Positions 32,246-40,079 of a stretch of DNA of 61,760 nt are shown here, one piece after another. This stretch comes from Candidatus Caccoplasma merdavium. GTDB lineage: Bacteria; Bacteroidota; Bacteroidia; Bacteroidales; UBA11471. Location: the NCBI GenBank assembly GCA_018715595.1, contig DVLI01000024.1:1-61760 (forward strand), read 5' to 3'. The stretch's first letter is position 1. Each line of letters opens with the position of its first letter. Made by a program: the position numbers and the translations under genes. Below the pieces are notes generated by a model that ran no database searches, had not been told where the DNA came from, and was given only the letters and a program-made list of their open reading frames with translations.

Positions 32246-33361
32246 ATGTTGAAGTTCCTCATCGAAAAGGAGTTCAAGCAAATCGCTCGCAACTCCTTCA
32301 TACCGCGATTCATACTCATGATGCCGCTGATGGTGATGCTTGTCTTTCCCTGGGCGGCCGACCAGGAGATAAAGAATGTGAAATTGAGCGTTATCGATAA
32401 TGACCACACGACAACGTCGGCGCGGCTGGTCGAGAAGGTGGTTTCGTCGGGCTACTTCCGTCTCTCCGACGTTTCTGCTTCGGACAAGGAGGCGATGCAC
32501 AGCATCGAGTCGGGAGAGGCCGATCTCATTCTCGAAATTCCGGTCGACTTCGAGAAGTCGATGGTCAAGGGCGAAACCGGTGCCGTTTCGATTCGGGCCA
32601 ATGCCGTCAATGGCACCAAGGGAATGTTGGGTGCCTCATACATGTCGTCGATACTGAACGACTATGCCTCCGACCTGCGGGTCGAATATGTCGGCGAGAT
32701 GGCGGCATTCGGGGCCATACCCGCTTTTGACGTAGAGCCCCGATACCGCTTCAATCCACACCTCGACTACAAAGTGTTTATGGTTCCGGCCCTCATGGTC
32801 ATGTTGCTTACGATGTTGGCCGGCTTCCTGCCTTCGCTCAATATCGTGGGAGAGAAGGAGGCCGGCACCATTGAGCAGATCAATGTTACACCGGTGAAGA
32901 AATCTTATTTTGTCCTGGCCAAGCTCATACCTTACTGGGTTATCGGCTTTTTGGTATTGGCCCTTTGCATGATTTTGGCGGCACTCGTCTACGGTATCTA
33001 TCCCGAGGGAAGCCTCTTCACGATATTTCTCTTTGCAAGTGTCTATGTATTGGTGGTCTCGGGTTTCGGGCTGGTCATCTCCAACTATTCCGATACCATA
33101 CAGCAGTCGATGTTTGTGATGTTTTTCTTCATCATGATTTTTATTCTGATGAGCGGACTCTTTACACCCGTGTCGAGTATGCCCGGTTGGGCACAGGCCA
33201 TAACGGTGCTTAACCCTCTGAAATATTTCATGCAGGTGATGCGGCTGGTTTACCTCAAAGGCAGTGCGTTTATGGAGCTTATTCCGCAATTCATGGCCTT
33301 GTGCAGTTTCGCTTTGGTGTTGAGCCTTTGGGCGGTTTTCAGTTATAAGAAGAATGCCTGA
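32246..33361 (+). CDS. ABC-2 type permease of the efflux system
   Basis: 371 residues, a paralogue of the preceding gene with the same topology: N-terminal helix, large periplasmic domain (about 45-170), then five or six helices. The coupling motif is IVGEKEAGTIEQINVTP. It is the last gene of the operon and is followed by a strong terminator. Substrates are not evident; drugs, bile-salt-like compounds or lipids are all possible. Confidence 0.9.
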   Translation: MLKFLIEKEFKQIARNSFIPRFILMMPLMVMLVFPWAADQEIKNVKLSVIDNDHTTTSARLVEKVVSSGYFRLSDVSASDKEAMHSIESGEADLILEIPVDFEKSMVKGETGAVSIRANAVNGTKGMLGASYMSSILNDYASDLRVEYVGEMAAFGAIPAFDVEPRYRFNPHLDYKVFMVPALMVMLLTMLAGFLPSLNIVGEKEAGTIEQINVTPVKKSYFVLAKLIPYWVIGFLVLALCMILAALVYGIYPEGSLFTIFLFASVYVLVVSGFGLVISNYSDTIQQSMFVMFFFIMIFILMSGLFTPVSSMPGWAQAITVLNPLKYFMQVMRLVYLKGSAFMELIPQFMALCSFALVLSLWAVFSYKKNA

Positions 33362-33481
33362 GCAACCATCTCCGTGGTCTCACGGCGGCGGTTCTGTTTA
33401 AGGGGAAATCGTTGCATTACGGGGCTTGATGGGGAGGTGCCGAACGTTGGGAAAAATCACCTGACAGGTCTGCAAATGACT

Positions 33482-33515
33482 AGGTCCGTGACAAATCTTG
33501 ATTTGTCACGGACCT
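33482..33515. terminator. bidirectional terminator
   Basis: AGGTCCGTGACAAAT pairs perfectly with ATTTGTCACGGACCT around CTTG, between the converging efflux operon and the Rieske-like gene. Confidence 0.85.
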
Positions 33516-33544
33516 TGGGTGTTTTATGTCGTGGGGGGAATCTC

Positions 33545-34042
33545 TTACCGGGTAATGAGGTAGCCGGTCGAGGTGTAGGTCACCTGATAGGAGGTGAGCC
33601 CGTATTTCTTCTCTTGGGCGCGGCCCGAGAGGGGTTGCCCGTAGCCGTTGAACACGTCGTAGGTCGAGCCGCAGGCGTTGCACACGGCCACACCGGCCTC
33701 TTCGTCGATGGTTACCTGCACGTTGCTTTTGCACTCGACGGGGCAGGCCATGTCGTAGGCGAGAAGTTGGTTGTTGAGCCCGCAGATGAGCAACACGCCG
33801 CCGAAACCCGAATAGCTGTTGGCTGCCCAGGAGTATCCCTTGGGCAGGGTATTCTTGACAAAGGTCTGCCACTCCATGTATCCATGGACACCGTAGACGC
33901 TCCATTGTGCCGAGTATATCTCGATGTGCACGGGGCGGGCGGGCAGGCGTTGGTCGTCGTAGTTGTCGCACCCGGTGAGAAGGTACGAAGCGGCGAGCAG
34001 GCAACAGCCGAGCAGATGGCGGAAAGGAACGTGGCGTGACAT
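33545..34042 (-). CDS. Rieske-like lipoprotein with four Cys ligands
   Basis: 165 residues. The lipobox is LLTGC (Cys25). The C-terminal half has the Rieske ferredoxin pattern: AYDMACPVEC (Cys100, Cys104), then VAVCNACGSTYDVFNGYG (Cys121, Cys124). In true Rieske proteins the motifs are CxH and CxxH; here both His are absent (Val and Cys), and an extra Cys is present at 104. The site thus has four Cys and may hold zinc or a ferredoxin-type cluster. It starts 13 bases after argH and may share its transcript. Function unknown. Confidence 0.75.
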   Translation of the reverse strand: MSRHVPFRHLLGCCLLAASYLLTGCDNYDDQRLPARPVHIEIYSAQWSVYGVHGYMEWQTFVKNTLPKGYSWAANSYSGFGGVLLICGLNNQLLAYDMACPVECKSNVQVTIDEEAGVAVCNACGSTYDVFNGYGQPLSGRAQEKKYGLTSYQVTYTSTGYLITR

Positions 34043-34055
34043 GGTGCGGAGGTTT

Positions 34056-35399
34056 TTACCGGCGACCCAGCAGGGCGTCGAATGCGGTTCGGGTCTTCCC
34101 GAAGTCGAAGTCCTGCACGACCTGTTTTTCGAGGGCGGTAATCTGCTCGTTGCACAAGTTGCCGATGCTGCCTTCGTGGGTGTGGTGCAGGTTCTTGTCG
34201 GGGGTGAAGTCTCCGGCCTCGATGCGCAGGCCCACCTGCTTGTAGGCGTCGCGGAAGGGGGTGCCTTCGAGTGTGAGACGGTTTACCTCTTCGACGCTGA
34301 AAATGGGGTCATAGCGCTTGTCGTCGAGAATGTGGTCGTTGACGGTGATGCGGCTCATCATCTGCTCGACCATGCGCAGGCAGTCTTTCAGCTCGTCGAA
34401 CGAGGGGAGGAACACCTCCTTGATGATTTGCAGGTCGCGGAAGTATCCCGACGGCAGGTTGTTGGCAATGAGGGTGATTTGGTAGGGCAGTGCCTGTATC
34501 TTGTTGCATTTGGCGCGGGTGAGCTCGAATACGTCGGGGTTTTTCTTGTGGGGCATGATGCTCGACCCGGTGGTGTAGGCGTCGGGCAGCTTGATGAAGC
34601 CGAAGTTTTGCGAGTTGAACAGGCAGGCGTCGAAAGCCAGTTTGGCGAGGGTGGCGGCGATGGAGGCGAGGGCCGAGGCCACGATGCGTTCGGTTTTCCC
34701 GCGACCCATTTGGGCGTAGACGACGTTGTAGTTCATCGAGTCGAAGCCCAGCAGCTGTGTGGTGAGGCTGCGGTTGAGGGGGAACGACGAGCCGTAGCCG
34801 GCTGCCGAGCCCAGCGGGTTGCGGTTGCTCACCTTATAAGCGGCCAGCAACACGGTAAGGTCGTCGACGAGGCTCTCGGCATAGGCGCCGAACCACAGCC
34901 CGAACGAGGAGGGCATGGCTACTTGCAGGTGGGTGTAGCCCGGCATGAGCACCTCTTTGTATTTCTCGCTTTGGGCGATGAGGGTCGTGAAGAGGTGGTC
35001 GGTGAGCTCCACGATTTGTTGCAGTTCCGACCGGATAAAAAGTTTCAGGTCGACCAGCACCTGGTCGTTGCGGCTGCGTCCGCTGTGTATCTTCTTGCCG
35101 ATGTCGCCCAATTTGCGGGTGAGCATGAGCTCGACTTGCGAATGAACGTCTTCAATGCCCTCTTCGATGGCAAACTCTCCGGCTTCGGCAACGGCATAGA
35201 TGCGGCGCAGCTCGGCGGTGAGGGTGTCGAGCTCGTCGCGGGTGAGGAGCCCTATGCTTTCGAGCATGATGATGTGGGCGATGGAGCCGAGTATGTCGTA
35301 GGGGGCGAGGTAGAGATCCATTTCACGGTCTCTTCCCACGGTGAAGCGGTCGATGCCGGCATCGACTTGCACGTTTTTTTCCCAAAGTTTCTGTGCCAT
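34056..35399 (-). CDS. argH: argininosuccinate lyase
   Basis: 447 residues. The superfamily signature GSSIMPHKKNPD (about 281-292) contains the catalytic Ser loop. Other matches are HSGRSRNDQV and YTHLQVAMP. It splits argininosuccinate into arginine and fumarate, the last step of arginine synthesis, in the cytoplasm. It is the fourth gene of a compact minus-strand set (SRPBCC protein 15 bases upstream). Start at 35399. Confidence 0.95.
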   Translation of the reverse strand: MAQKLWEKNVQVDAGIDRFTVGRDREMDLYLAPYDILGSIAHIIMLESIGLLTRDELDTLTAELRRIYAVAEAGEFAIEEGIEDVHSQVELMLTRKLGDIGKKIHSGRSRNDQVLVDLKLFIRSELQQIVELTDHLFTTLIAQSEKYKEVLMPGYTHLQVAMPSSFGLWFGAYAESLVDDLTVLLAAYKVSNRNPLGSAAGYGSSFPLNRSLTTQLLGFDSMNYNVVYAQMGRGKTERIVASALASIAATLAKLAFDACLFNSQNFGFIKLPDAYTTGSSIMPHKKNPDVFELTRAKCNKIQALPYQITLIANNLPSGYFRDLQIIKEVFLPSFDELKDCLRMVEQMMSRITVNDHILDDKRYDPIFSVEEVNRLTLEGTPFRDAYKQVGLRIEAGDFTPDKNLHHTHEGSIGNLCNEQITALEKQVVQDFDFGKTRTAFDALLGRR

Positions 35400-35414
35400 T
35401 GAGCGGAGTGCTTT

Positions 35415-35828
35415 TTAATAGAACTGAATGAGTGTGATGACCTCGGCAATTTTGTTGACGCCCTCTTGCAGGGGCTTGGAAATCATACCTCGAATGAAGG
35501 GATTCAACTCGGCGCGGAGGGTGATTTTCATGGCCGTGTTGTCTTCGGGGGTGGGGAGCAGCTGTATCCAGATAAAGAAGGGTATGGGCGACTCCACCGT
35601 TTCGAGCTTGATGGTTTTGTGGGGTTCCCTTTCGACAATGCGCAGGGCAATGTTCCCGGCCGGGCTGGCCGAGAATTTGCAGTTGTCGCGGTCGCAATGG
35701 AAATCGGATATTTTGTCTTCGGGGATTCTGTCGCGCAGGCGTTCGAGGTTGGAAAGGTCGGACAACATCTCAAATACCGTCTCGACATTTGCCGCGATGG
35801 TTTTTACAGGGCTTTCAAAGGAGGTCAT
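35415..35828 (-). CDS. SRPBCC-fold (START/polyketide cyclase-like) protein
   Basis: 137 residues. The pattern of N-terminal strand, two helices and long beta-sheet is typical: VKTIAANVETVFEMLSDLSNLERL at the start and the long C-terminal helix ISKPLQEGVNKIAEVIT. Such proteins bind hydrophobic ligands in a cavity; the ligand is unknown. It sits between pyrE and argH with short spacings, but no link to either pathway is evident. Confidence 0.8.
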   Translation of the reverse strand: MTSFESPVKTIAANVETVFEMLSDLSNLERLRDRIPEDKISDFHCDRDNCKFSASPAGNIALRIVEREPHKTIKLETVESPIPFFIWIQLLPTPEDNTAMKITLRAELNPFIRGMISKPLQEGVNKIAEVITLIQFY

Positions 35829-35861
35829 CGGTTTAAAGTCTGTTTTAAAGAAAATCTTGAA

Positions 35862-36500
35862 TTATTTCCCGGCGTTCCAGGAGGCGGGGTCTTTGCGCCA
35901 CTCTTTCAGTGTTTCGAGGTCGTCGTCGGTGATGTATCCGGTTTTGAGGGCGGCTTCGAGCACGGCTTCGTAGTTGCTGAGGGTGACGACATCGACCTTG
36001 GCGGCTTTGAACCGTTCTTCGGCGACGGGGAAACGGTAGGAGAAGATGGCGGCCATACCCACTACTTCACAGCCCACGTTGCGTATGGCTTCGACGGCTT
36101 TGAGGCTGCTGCCGCCCGTGGAGATGAGGTCTTCGATGACGACGACGCGTTGGCCGGGAATCAAGTTTCCTTCGATGAGGTTTTCGAGGCCGTGGTCTTT
36201 GGGGGCCGAACGCACATAGACATAGGGTAATCCCAGTTGCTCGGCGATGAGGGCGCCTTGCGCGATGGCTCCGGTGGCGACGCCGGCAATGGCGTCGATG
36301 TTTTCAAACCGCTCCAAGATGAGGCGGCAGAGTTCTATTTTGATAAAGCTCCGTATGGCGGGATACGAAAGCGTTTTTCGGTTGTCGGTGTAGATGGGCG
36401 ATTTCCAGCCCGATGCCCAAGTGAACGGCAATGCGGGTTGCAATTTTACGGCACTGATTTTCAATAATTTCTCAGCAACTAAACGCTCCAATGTTTTCAT
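35862..36500 (-). CDS. pyrE: orotate phosphoribosyltransferase
   Basis: 212 residues. The PRPP-binding motif is VVVIEDLISTGGSS (about 118-131), and VRSAPKDHGLEN gives the catalytic Lys loop. It makes OMP from orotate and PRPP in pyrimidine synthesis. A TATCTTTG promoter box lies 68 bases upstream. It is likely the first gene of pyrE-SRPBCC-argH. Confidence 0.95.
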   Translation of the reverse strand: MKTLERLVAEKLLKISAVKLQPALPFTWASGWKSPIYTDNRKTLSYPAIRSFIKIELCRLILERFENIDAIAGVATGAIAQGALIAEQLGLPYVYVRSAPKDHGLENLIEGNLIPGQRVVVIEDLISTGGSSLKAVEAIRNVGCEVVGMAAIFSYRFPVAEERFKAAKVDVVTLSNYEAVLEAALKTGYITDDDLETLKEWRKDPASWNAGK

Positions 36501-36567
36501 AATTTTCCTTTTTTATTCGATGGGGTATAGGGGTTGTTGAAATGCCGGATTGGCATTTTGCGGCACA

Positions 36568-36575
36568 CAAAGATA
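36568..36575 (-). promoter_or_regulatory. promoter -7 box of the pyrE unit
   Basis: TATCTTTG on the minus strand, exact consensus, 68 bases before pyrE. Confidence 0.6.
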
Positions 36576-36627
36576 GTGAAAAGAACGAGAATAGAAAAAA
36601 TAAAAAAGGAAATTTCGTACACTATTT

Positions 36628-37323
36628 TTAACGGGCGAATGAGAGGGCAAAAAGTGATATGCCGGCCGGTTTGGCGGCCTGTAATGCCTCGGTGCAGGCC
36701 AGGAGTGTGGCTCCTGTCGTGACGATGTCGTCGACAAGGAGGATATGACGGCCGGTGCAGGTGTGCCTGGGCGAGAGAACAAAGATGTCGCGGGTGTTGA
36801 GCCAGCGTTCGTAGAGGGAGAGGTGAGTCTGCGACGGATTGGATTTGCGGCGTATGAGGCTGTGGGTGTCGACGGCGATGCCGCTCACGTCGGCAATGCC
36901 GCGGGCAATCCATTCGCTTTGGTTGTAGCCGCGCTTCCGCAACCGGGAGCGGTGCAGGGGAACGGGTATGATGAAGTCGATGTCGTCGAGTTGCCCGCTT
37001 GCGCGAAGCTCCCGGGCATAGAACTGTCCCAAGTAGCGGGCGCATTCTTTCCCGTTGTGGTATTTGATGTGGTGCAGCAGATTCCGGTAGCCGGAGTGGG
37101 GGGTGGAATAAAACAGGGCAAAAGCGGCGTCGATGTCGGCTTTCCCCCTGAACAACTGTTCCATGGCATGTTCCGTCTCTTCGTGGAATTTGGTGCGCGG
37201 CAGGTGTTGCAGGCAGTGCAGGCACAAGTGCGGCTCGTCGCTTTGCAGCCGTCGGCCGCATACGACGCACAAGCGGGGAAACAGCAGGTCGAGAAGGGCG
37301 TCAGTCGTCATACGATGTTTCAT
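36628..37323 (-). CDS. ComF-family phosphoribosyltransferase-like protein
   Basis: 231 residues. An N-terminal zinc ribbon (CVVCGRRLQSDEPHLCLHC, about 19-37) precedes a phosphoribosyltransferase domain with ILLVDDIVTTGATLLAC (about 188-204). ComF proteins help single-stranded DNA uptake or handling in transformation; in Bacteroidetes the role is untested. The start at 37323 is chosen because the zinc ribbon follows it; the longer open frame upstream lies inside recX. It overlaps recX by 23 bases. Confidence 0.88.
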   Translation of the reverse strand: MKHRMTTDALLDLLFPRLCVVCGRRLQSDEPHLCLHCLQHLPRTKFHEETEHAMEQLFRGKADIDAAFALFYSTPHSGYRNLLHHIKYHNGKECARYLGQFYARELRASGQLDDIDFIIPVPLHRSRLRKRGYNQSEWIARGIADVSGIAVDTHSLIRRKSNPSQTHLSLYERWLNTRDIFVLSPRHTCTGRHILLVDDIVTTGATLLACTEALQAAKPAGISLFALSFAR

Positions 37324-37786
37324 GGTCGTTCTCTCCGCAAATGGGGAAGACAATCCCCGGTTCAAATCCCCGGGACAGGGCAAAACGCACCAGCTTGGCT
37401 CGCTCGGACGGGTTCCCGGTGTTCCCGAGTTGTTGCCGTTTGCGGTCCAGTAACTCGTGCAGTCCGGCACGGTATGCTTCCTCGTCGATGTGCGAGAGGG
37501 CATCGGCAATGGCTTCGCCCGATATTTTTTTTTGCCGCAGGGCGGCCGCGATTTTCAGTCGCCCCCAGCGGTCGAACCGTATCTTGTCGTGCACATAACT
37601 CCGGCAATAACGCGCCTCGTCGATGTAGCCTTCGCGTTTGAGATGTTCGATGATGTTGGAGGCGGCTGTGGGGGGAATGCCCCAGCCGGCCAGTTTTTCT
37701 TCGATTTCGTTCGCACATCTTTCGGCCGTGGAACAGAGGGCTGCTGCCCGGTAGAGGGCTTCGTCGGGGGTGAGGGGTTTTTTCAT
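37301..37786 (-). CDS. recX: RecX-family regulator of RecA
   Basis: 161 residues made of three-helix repeats: ALCSTAERCANEIEEKLAGWG, then IIEHLKREGYIDEARYCRSYVHDK and RWGRLKIAAALRQKKIS. It binds RecA filaments and tempers recombination. Fifteen bases after prmC and overlapping the ComF-like gene, so the three are co-transcribed. Confidence 0.88.
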   Translation of the reverse strand: MKKPLTPDEALYRAAALCSTAERCANEIEEKLAGWGIPPTAASNIIEHLKREGYIDEARYCRSYVHDKIRFDRWGRLKIAAALRQKKISGEAIADALSHIDEEAYRAGLHELLDRKRQQLGNTGNPSERAKLVRFALSRGFEPGIVFPICGENDHETSYDD

Positions 37787-37800
37787 CGGGGCAAATGGGT

Positions 37801-38649
37801 TTATCGGGTGGCCGTGACGAATCGCTCACGATTTGACAAGTCGCGGATAATCGTGACGTGGCCAAATCCTTCGGCGCGAAGCCGGTCGGCGGTCGCCGAG
37901 GCGAAAAGCGGATTGATTTCGAGGTAGAGTTTCCCTCCCGGGTGCAGGAGCTGCCGGGCGGTGATGGCAATGGCGCGATAGAACAGCAGCGGGTCGTTTT
38001 CGGGAACGAACAGGGCCGTATGCGGTTCGTGGTCGAGAACCTGCGGTTCCATGTCGGCCATTTCCGAGGGGACGATGTAAGGCGGGTTGCTGACGATGAG
38101 GTCGCAACTGCCGTGCTCTTCGGTCGGGGGCGTGTAGTGCAAGATGTCGCGTTGCAGAAACGTTACCCGGGTACCTAAGTCTCTGTTGTTCTTTTCGGCA
38201 ATGCGCAACGCGTCGGCCGAGATGTCCCACCCCTCGACCCGGCAATCGGGAAAGTGGTGGGCGAGGGTGATGGCGATGCAGCCGCTTCCGGTGCCGATGT
38301 CGATGGTTTTTGAAGGTCGTTTTTCTTTGTTTTCATCAACGACAAGAGCTGTCAGTTCCTCGGTTTCGGGGCGCGGAATGAGTACGCCGGGAGCCACGCC
38401 GAAACGCAGCCCGCCGAAACGGGTGTGTCCCAAGATATATTGAATCGGCTCGTGCTGCCGGAGTTTTTCGACGATAACTTCGATTTTTTTTCGGCTACTT
38501 TCGTCCAAAATCTTATCTTTGTGCAAGATTACCTCCACGGGAGAGAAGCCGCACACCTCTTCCCACAAAATGCGGGTCAGGGCGCGTATCTCTTCGGGCG
38601 GGTAGAGGCCATCGAGCGAGTCTTTGATATATCGGGTTGTCTTTTGCAT
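37801..38649 (-). CDS. prmC: peptide chain release factor glutamine methyltransferase
   Basis: 282 residues. The SAM-binding region has IDIGTGSGCIAI (motif I) and the NPPY catalytic motif lies in LIVSNPPYIVPS, which methylates the GGQ Gln of release factors. The start at 38649 is chosen by homology: the longer frame upstream is encoded by a repeat. The -7 box ends only four bases before this ATG, so the transcript is probably leaderless. Confidence 0.93.
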   Translation of the reverse strand: MQKTTRYIKDSLDGLYPPEEIRALTRILWEEVCGFSPVEVILHKDKILDESSRKKIEVIVEKLRQHEPIQYILGHTRFGGLRFGVAPGVLIPRPETEELTALVVDENKEKRPSKTIDIGTGSGCIAITLAHHFPDCRVEGWDISADALRIAEKNNRDLGTRVTFLQRDILHYTPPTEEHGSCDLIVSNPPYIVPSEMADMEPQVLDHEPHTALFVPENDPLLFYRAIAITARQLLHPGGKLYLEINPLFASATADRLRAEGFGHVTIIRDLSNRERFVTATR

Positions 38650-38653
38650 GACA

Positions 38654-38685
38654 CAAAGATAGCGAAAGGCGAGAGCAGAAACAAA
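38654..38685 (-). promoter_or_regulatory. prmC promoter inside a repeat
   Basis: On the minus strand TTTG (38685-38682), 20 bases, TATCTTTG (38661-38654) is a perfect consensus. Initiation about five bases further would fall at or next to the prmC start codon. Confidence 0.75.
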
Positions 38686-38823
38686 CAAGAAAACGAAGTT
38701 TTCGAGTTTGACTATGCCGAGCCGTCTCCTGTCTTCTGAAAAGATAGCGAAAGGCGAGAGCAGAAACTGGCGGGAAAACGAAGTTTTCGAGTTTGACTAT
38801 GCCGAGCCGCCTCCTGTCTTCTG
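38654..38823 (-). repeat. tandem 85-bp repeat carrying a promoter
   Basis: Two copies, 38654-38738 and 38739-38823, are nearly identical except for about ten bases near the centre and single changes. The gene-proximal copy has intact -33 TTTG and -7 TATCTTTG. The distal copy has lost both (GTTT and TATCTTTT). A third, diverged copy lies at 3914-3998 before the ZIP gene. Confidence 0.85.
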
Positions 38824-38888
38824 AAAAAATCACTTTTTTTCCGCTCGGTGTGACACGGTAATTTTTAACGACAGCAAAAAATAGAACG

Positions 38889-39962
38889 ATGGAAAATCGG
38901 GAGAATGATATGCAATATATGCGGCGTTGTCTGCAACTGGCCGCCTGCGGCCGTGGGCGGGTGTCGCCCAACCCCATGGTGGGTGCGGTCATCGTGTGTG
39001 ACGGGAAAATCGTGGGAGAAGGGTATCACCGGCAATTCGGCGGGCCCCATGCCGAGGTCAATGCCGTGGCATCGGTGCGTGACCCCGAGTGCCTCTCCCG
39101 CTCCACACTCTATGTCTCGCTCGAACCCTGCTCCCATTATGGCAAGACGCCGCCGTGCAGCCGGCTGATCATCGAGAAGAAAATACCCCGTGTCGTCGTG
39201 GGGTGTCTCGACCCGTTCCCCTCGGTTTCGGGTCGGGGGGTCGCCATGTTGCGGGAAGCCGGTGTGGAGGTCGTCACCGGGATGCTCGAAGCCGAATGCC
39301 GGGCTTTGAATGCCGCGTTTATGACGGCCCATGAGCGGCAGCGGCCCTATGTCGTCTTGAAGTGGGCGCAGAGCCGCGACGGTTTTATCGACCGCCGCCG
39401 CCGACCCGAGGAGGCTCCGTGTCGCTTCTCCGACGCGCAGACTTCGCTCTTCGTCCATCGTCTGCGGGCCGGGTGCGATGCCATATTGGTGGGCGCACGC
39501 ACAGCGTGGCTCGATAACCCCACACTCACTTTGCGGCTGTGGCCGGGACGTCGTTCCCCGCTGCGGGTCGTCCTGGGAAAAAATATCGCACTACCACCCT
39601 CATCGCCGCTGCTCACCGACGGCCTGCCTACCGAGCTGGTGACCGGTTCTGAGCCTGATGCCTCCTTGCTGCCCCCGAATGTGCATTATTCGGTGCTCGA
39701 TTTTTCACAGCCCGTCGTTCCTCAACTGTTGGCGTCGCTTTATCGCGAGGGGGTTACCTCCTTGTTGGTGGAGGGCGGTGCCGCCACCTTGCAATCGTTT
39801 ATCGATGCCGGTCTTTGGAACGAGGCTCATGTCGAGACGGCACCCTTTGATTTGGACGACGGAGTGCGGGCGCCCCGGCTTGTCTCGGCAGCCCTTTCGG
39901 GTGTCACGGAATATGGCTCTCGCAGGGTCGAGCACTATGTGCGGTCCGAAAATTTGTCATAA
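38889..39962 (+). CDS. ribD: bifunctional riboflavin deaminase-reductase
   Basis: 357 residues. The deaminase domain (about 5-150) has the zinc motif HAEVNAV and PCSHYGKTPPC. The reductase domain (about 155-357) has VVLKWAQSRDGFI, ILVGARTAWLDNPTLT and LLVEGGAATLQSF. It carries out two steps of riboflavin synthesis. No FMN riboswitch is visible upstream. Divergent from prmC. Confidence 0.93.
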   Translation: MENRENDMQYMRRCLQLAACGRGRVSPNPMVGAVIVCDGKIVGEGYHRQFGGPHAEVNAVASVRDPECLSRSTLYVSLEPCSHYGKTPPCSRLIIEKKIPRVVVGCLDPFPSVSGRGVAMLREAGVEVVTGMLEAECRALNAAFMTAHERQRPYVVLKWAQSRDGFIDRRRRPEEAPCRFSDAQTSLFVHRLRAGCDAILVGARTAWLDNPTLTLRLWPGRRSPLRVVLGKNIALPPSSPLLTDGLPTELVTGSEPDASLLPPNVHYSVLDFSQPVVPQLLASLYREGVTSLLVEGGAATLQSFIDAGLWNEAHVETAPFDLDDGVRAPRLVSAALSGVTEYGSRRVEHYVRSENLS

Positions 39963-40039
39963 AGACACAAATCGTCCTGCTTTATTTATAAATTATTATA
40001 ATAATCTCGGTGCGAAGAAGAAAAAGCCGAAAATCTTTC

Positions 40040-40047
40040 TAATTTTG
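40040..40047 (+). promoter_or_regulatory. promoter -7 box of the envelope cluster
   Basis: TAATTTTG, an exact TAnnTTTG match 33 bases before the DUF6242-like start. Confidence 0.55.
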
Positions 40048-40079
40048 CAACCTTGTATCAAGTAATCTCTTTCGCAAGA

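Noticed and set aside
38654..38823. Tandem repeat considered as a CRISPR array
   Set aside because: Only two 85-base units with no unique spacers, and no cas genes nearby.
38824..38888. FMN riboswitch before ribD
   Set aside because: The 65-base leader has none of the conserved FMN-aptamer blocks and is too short.
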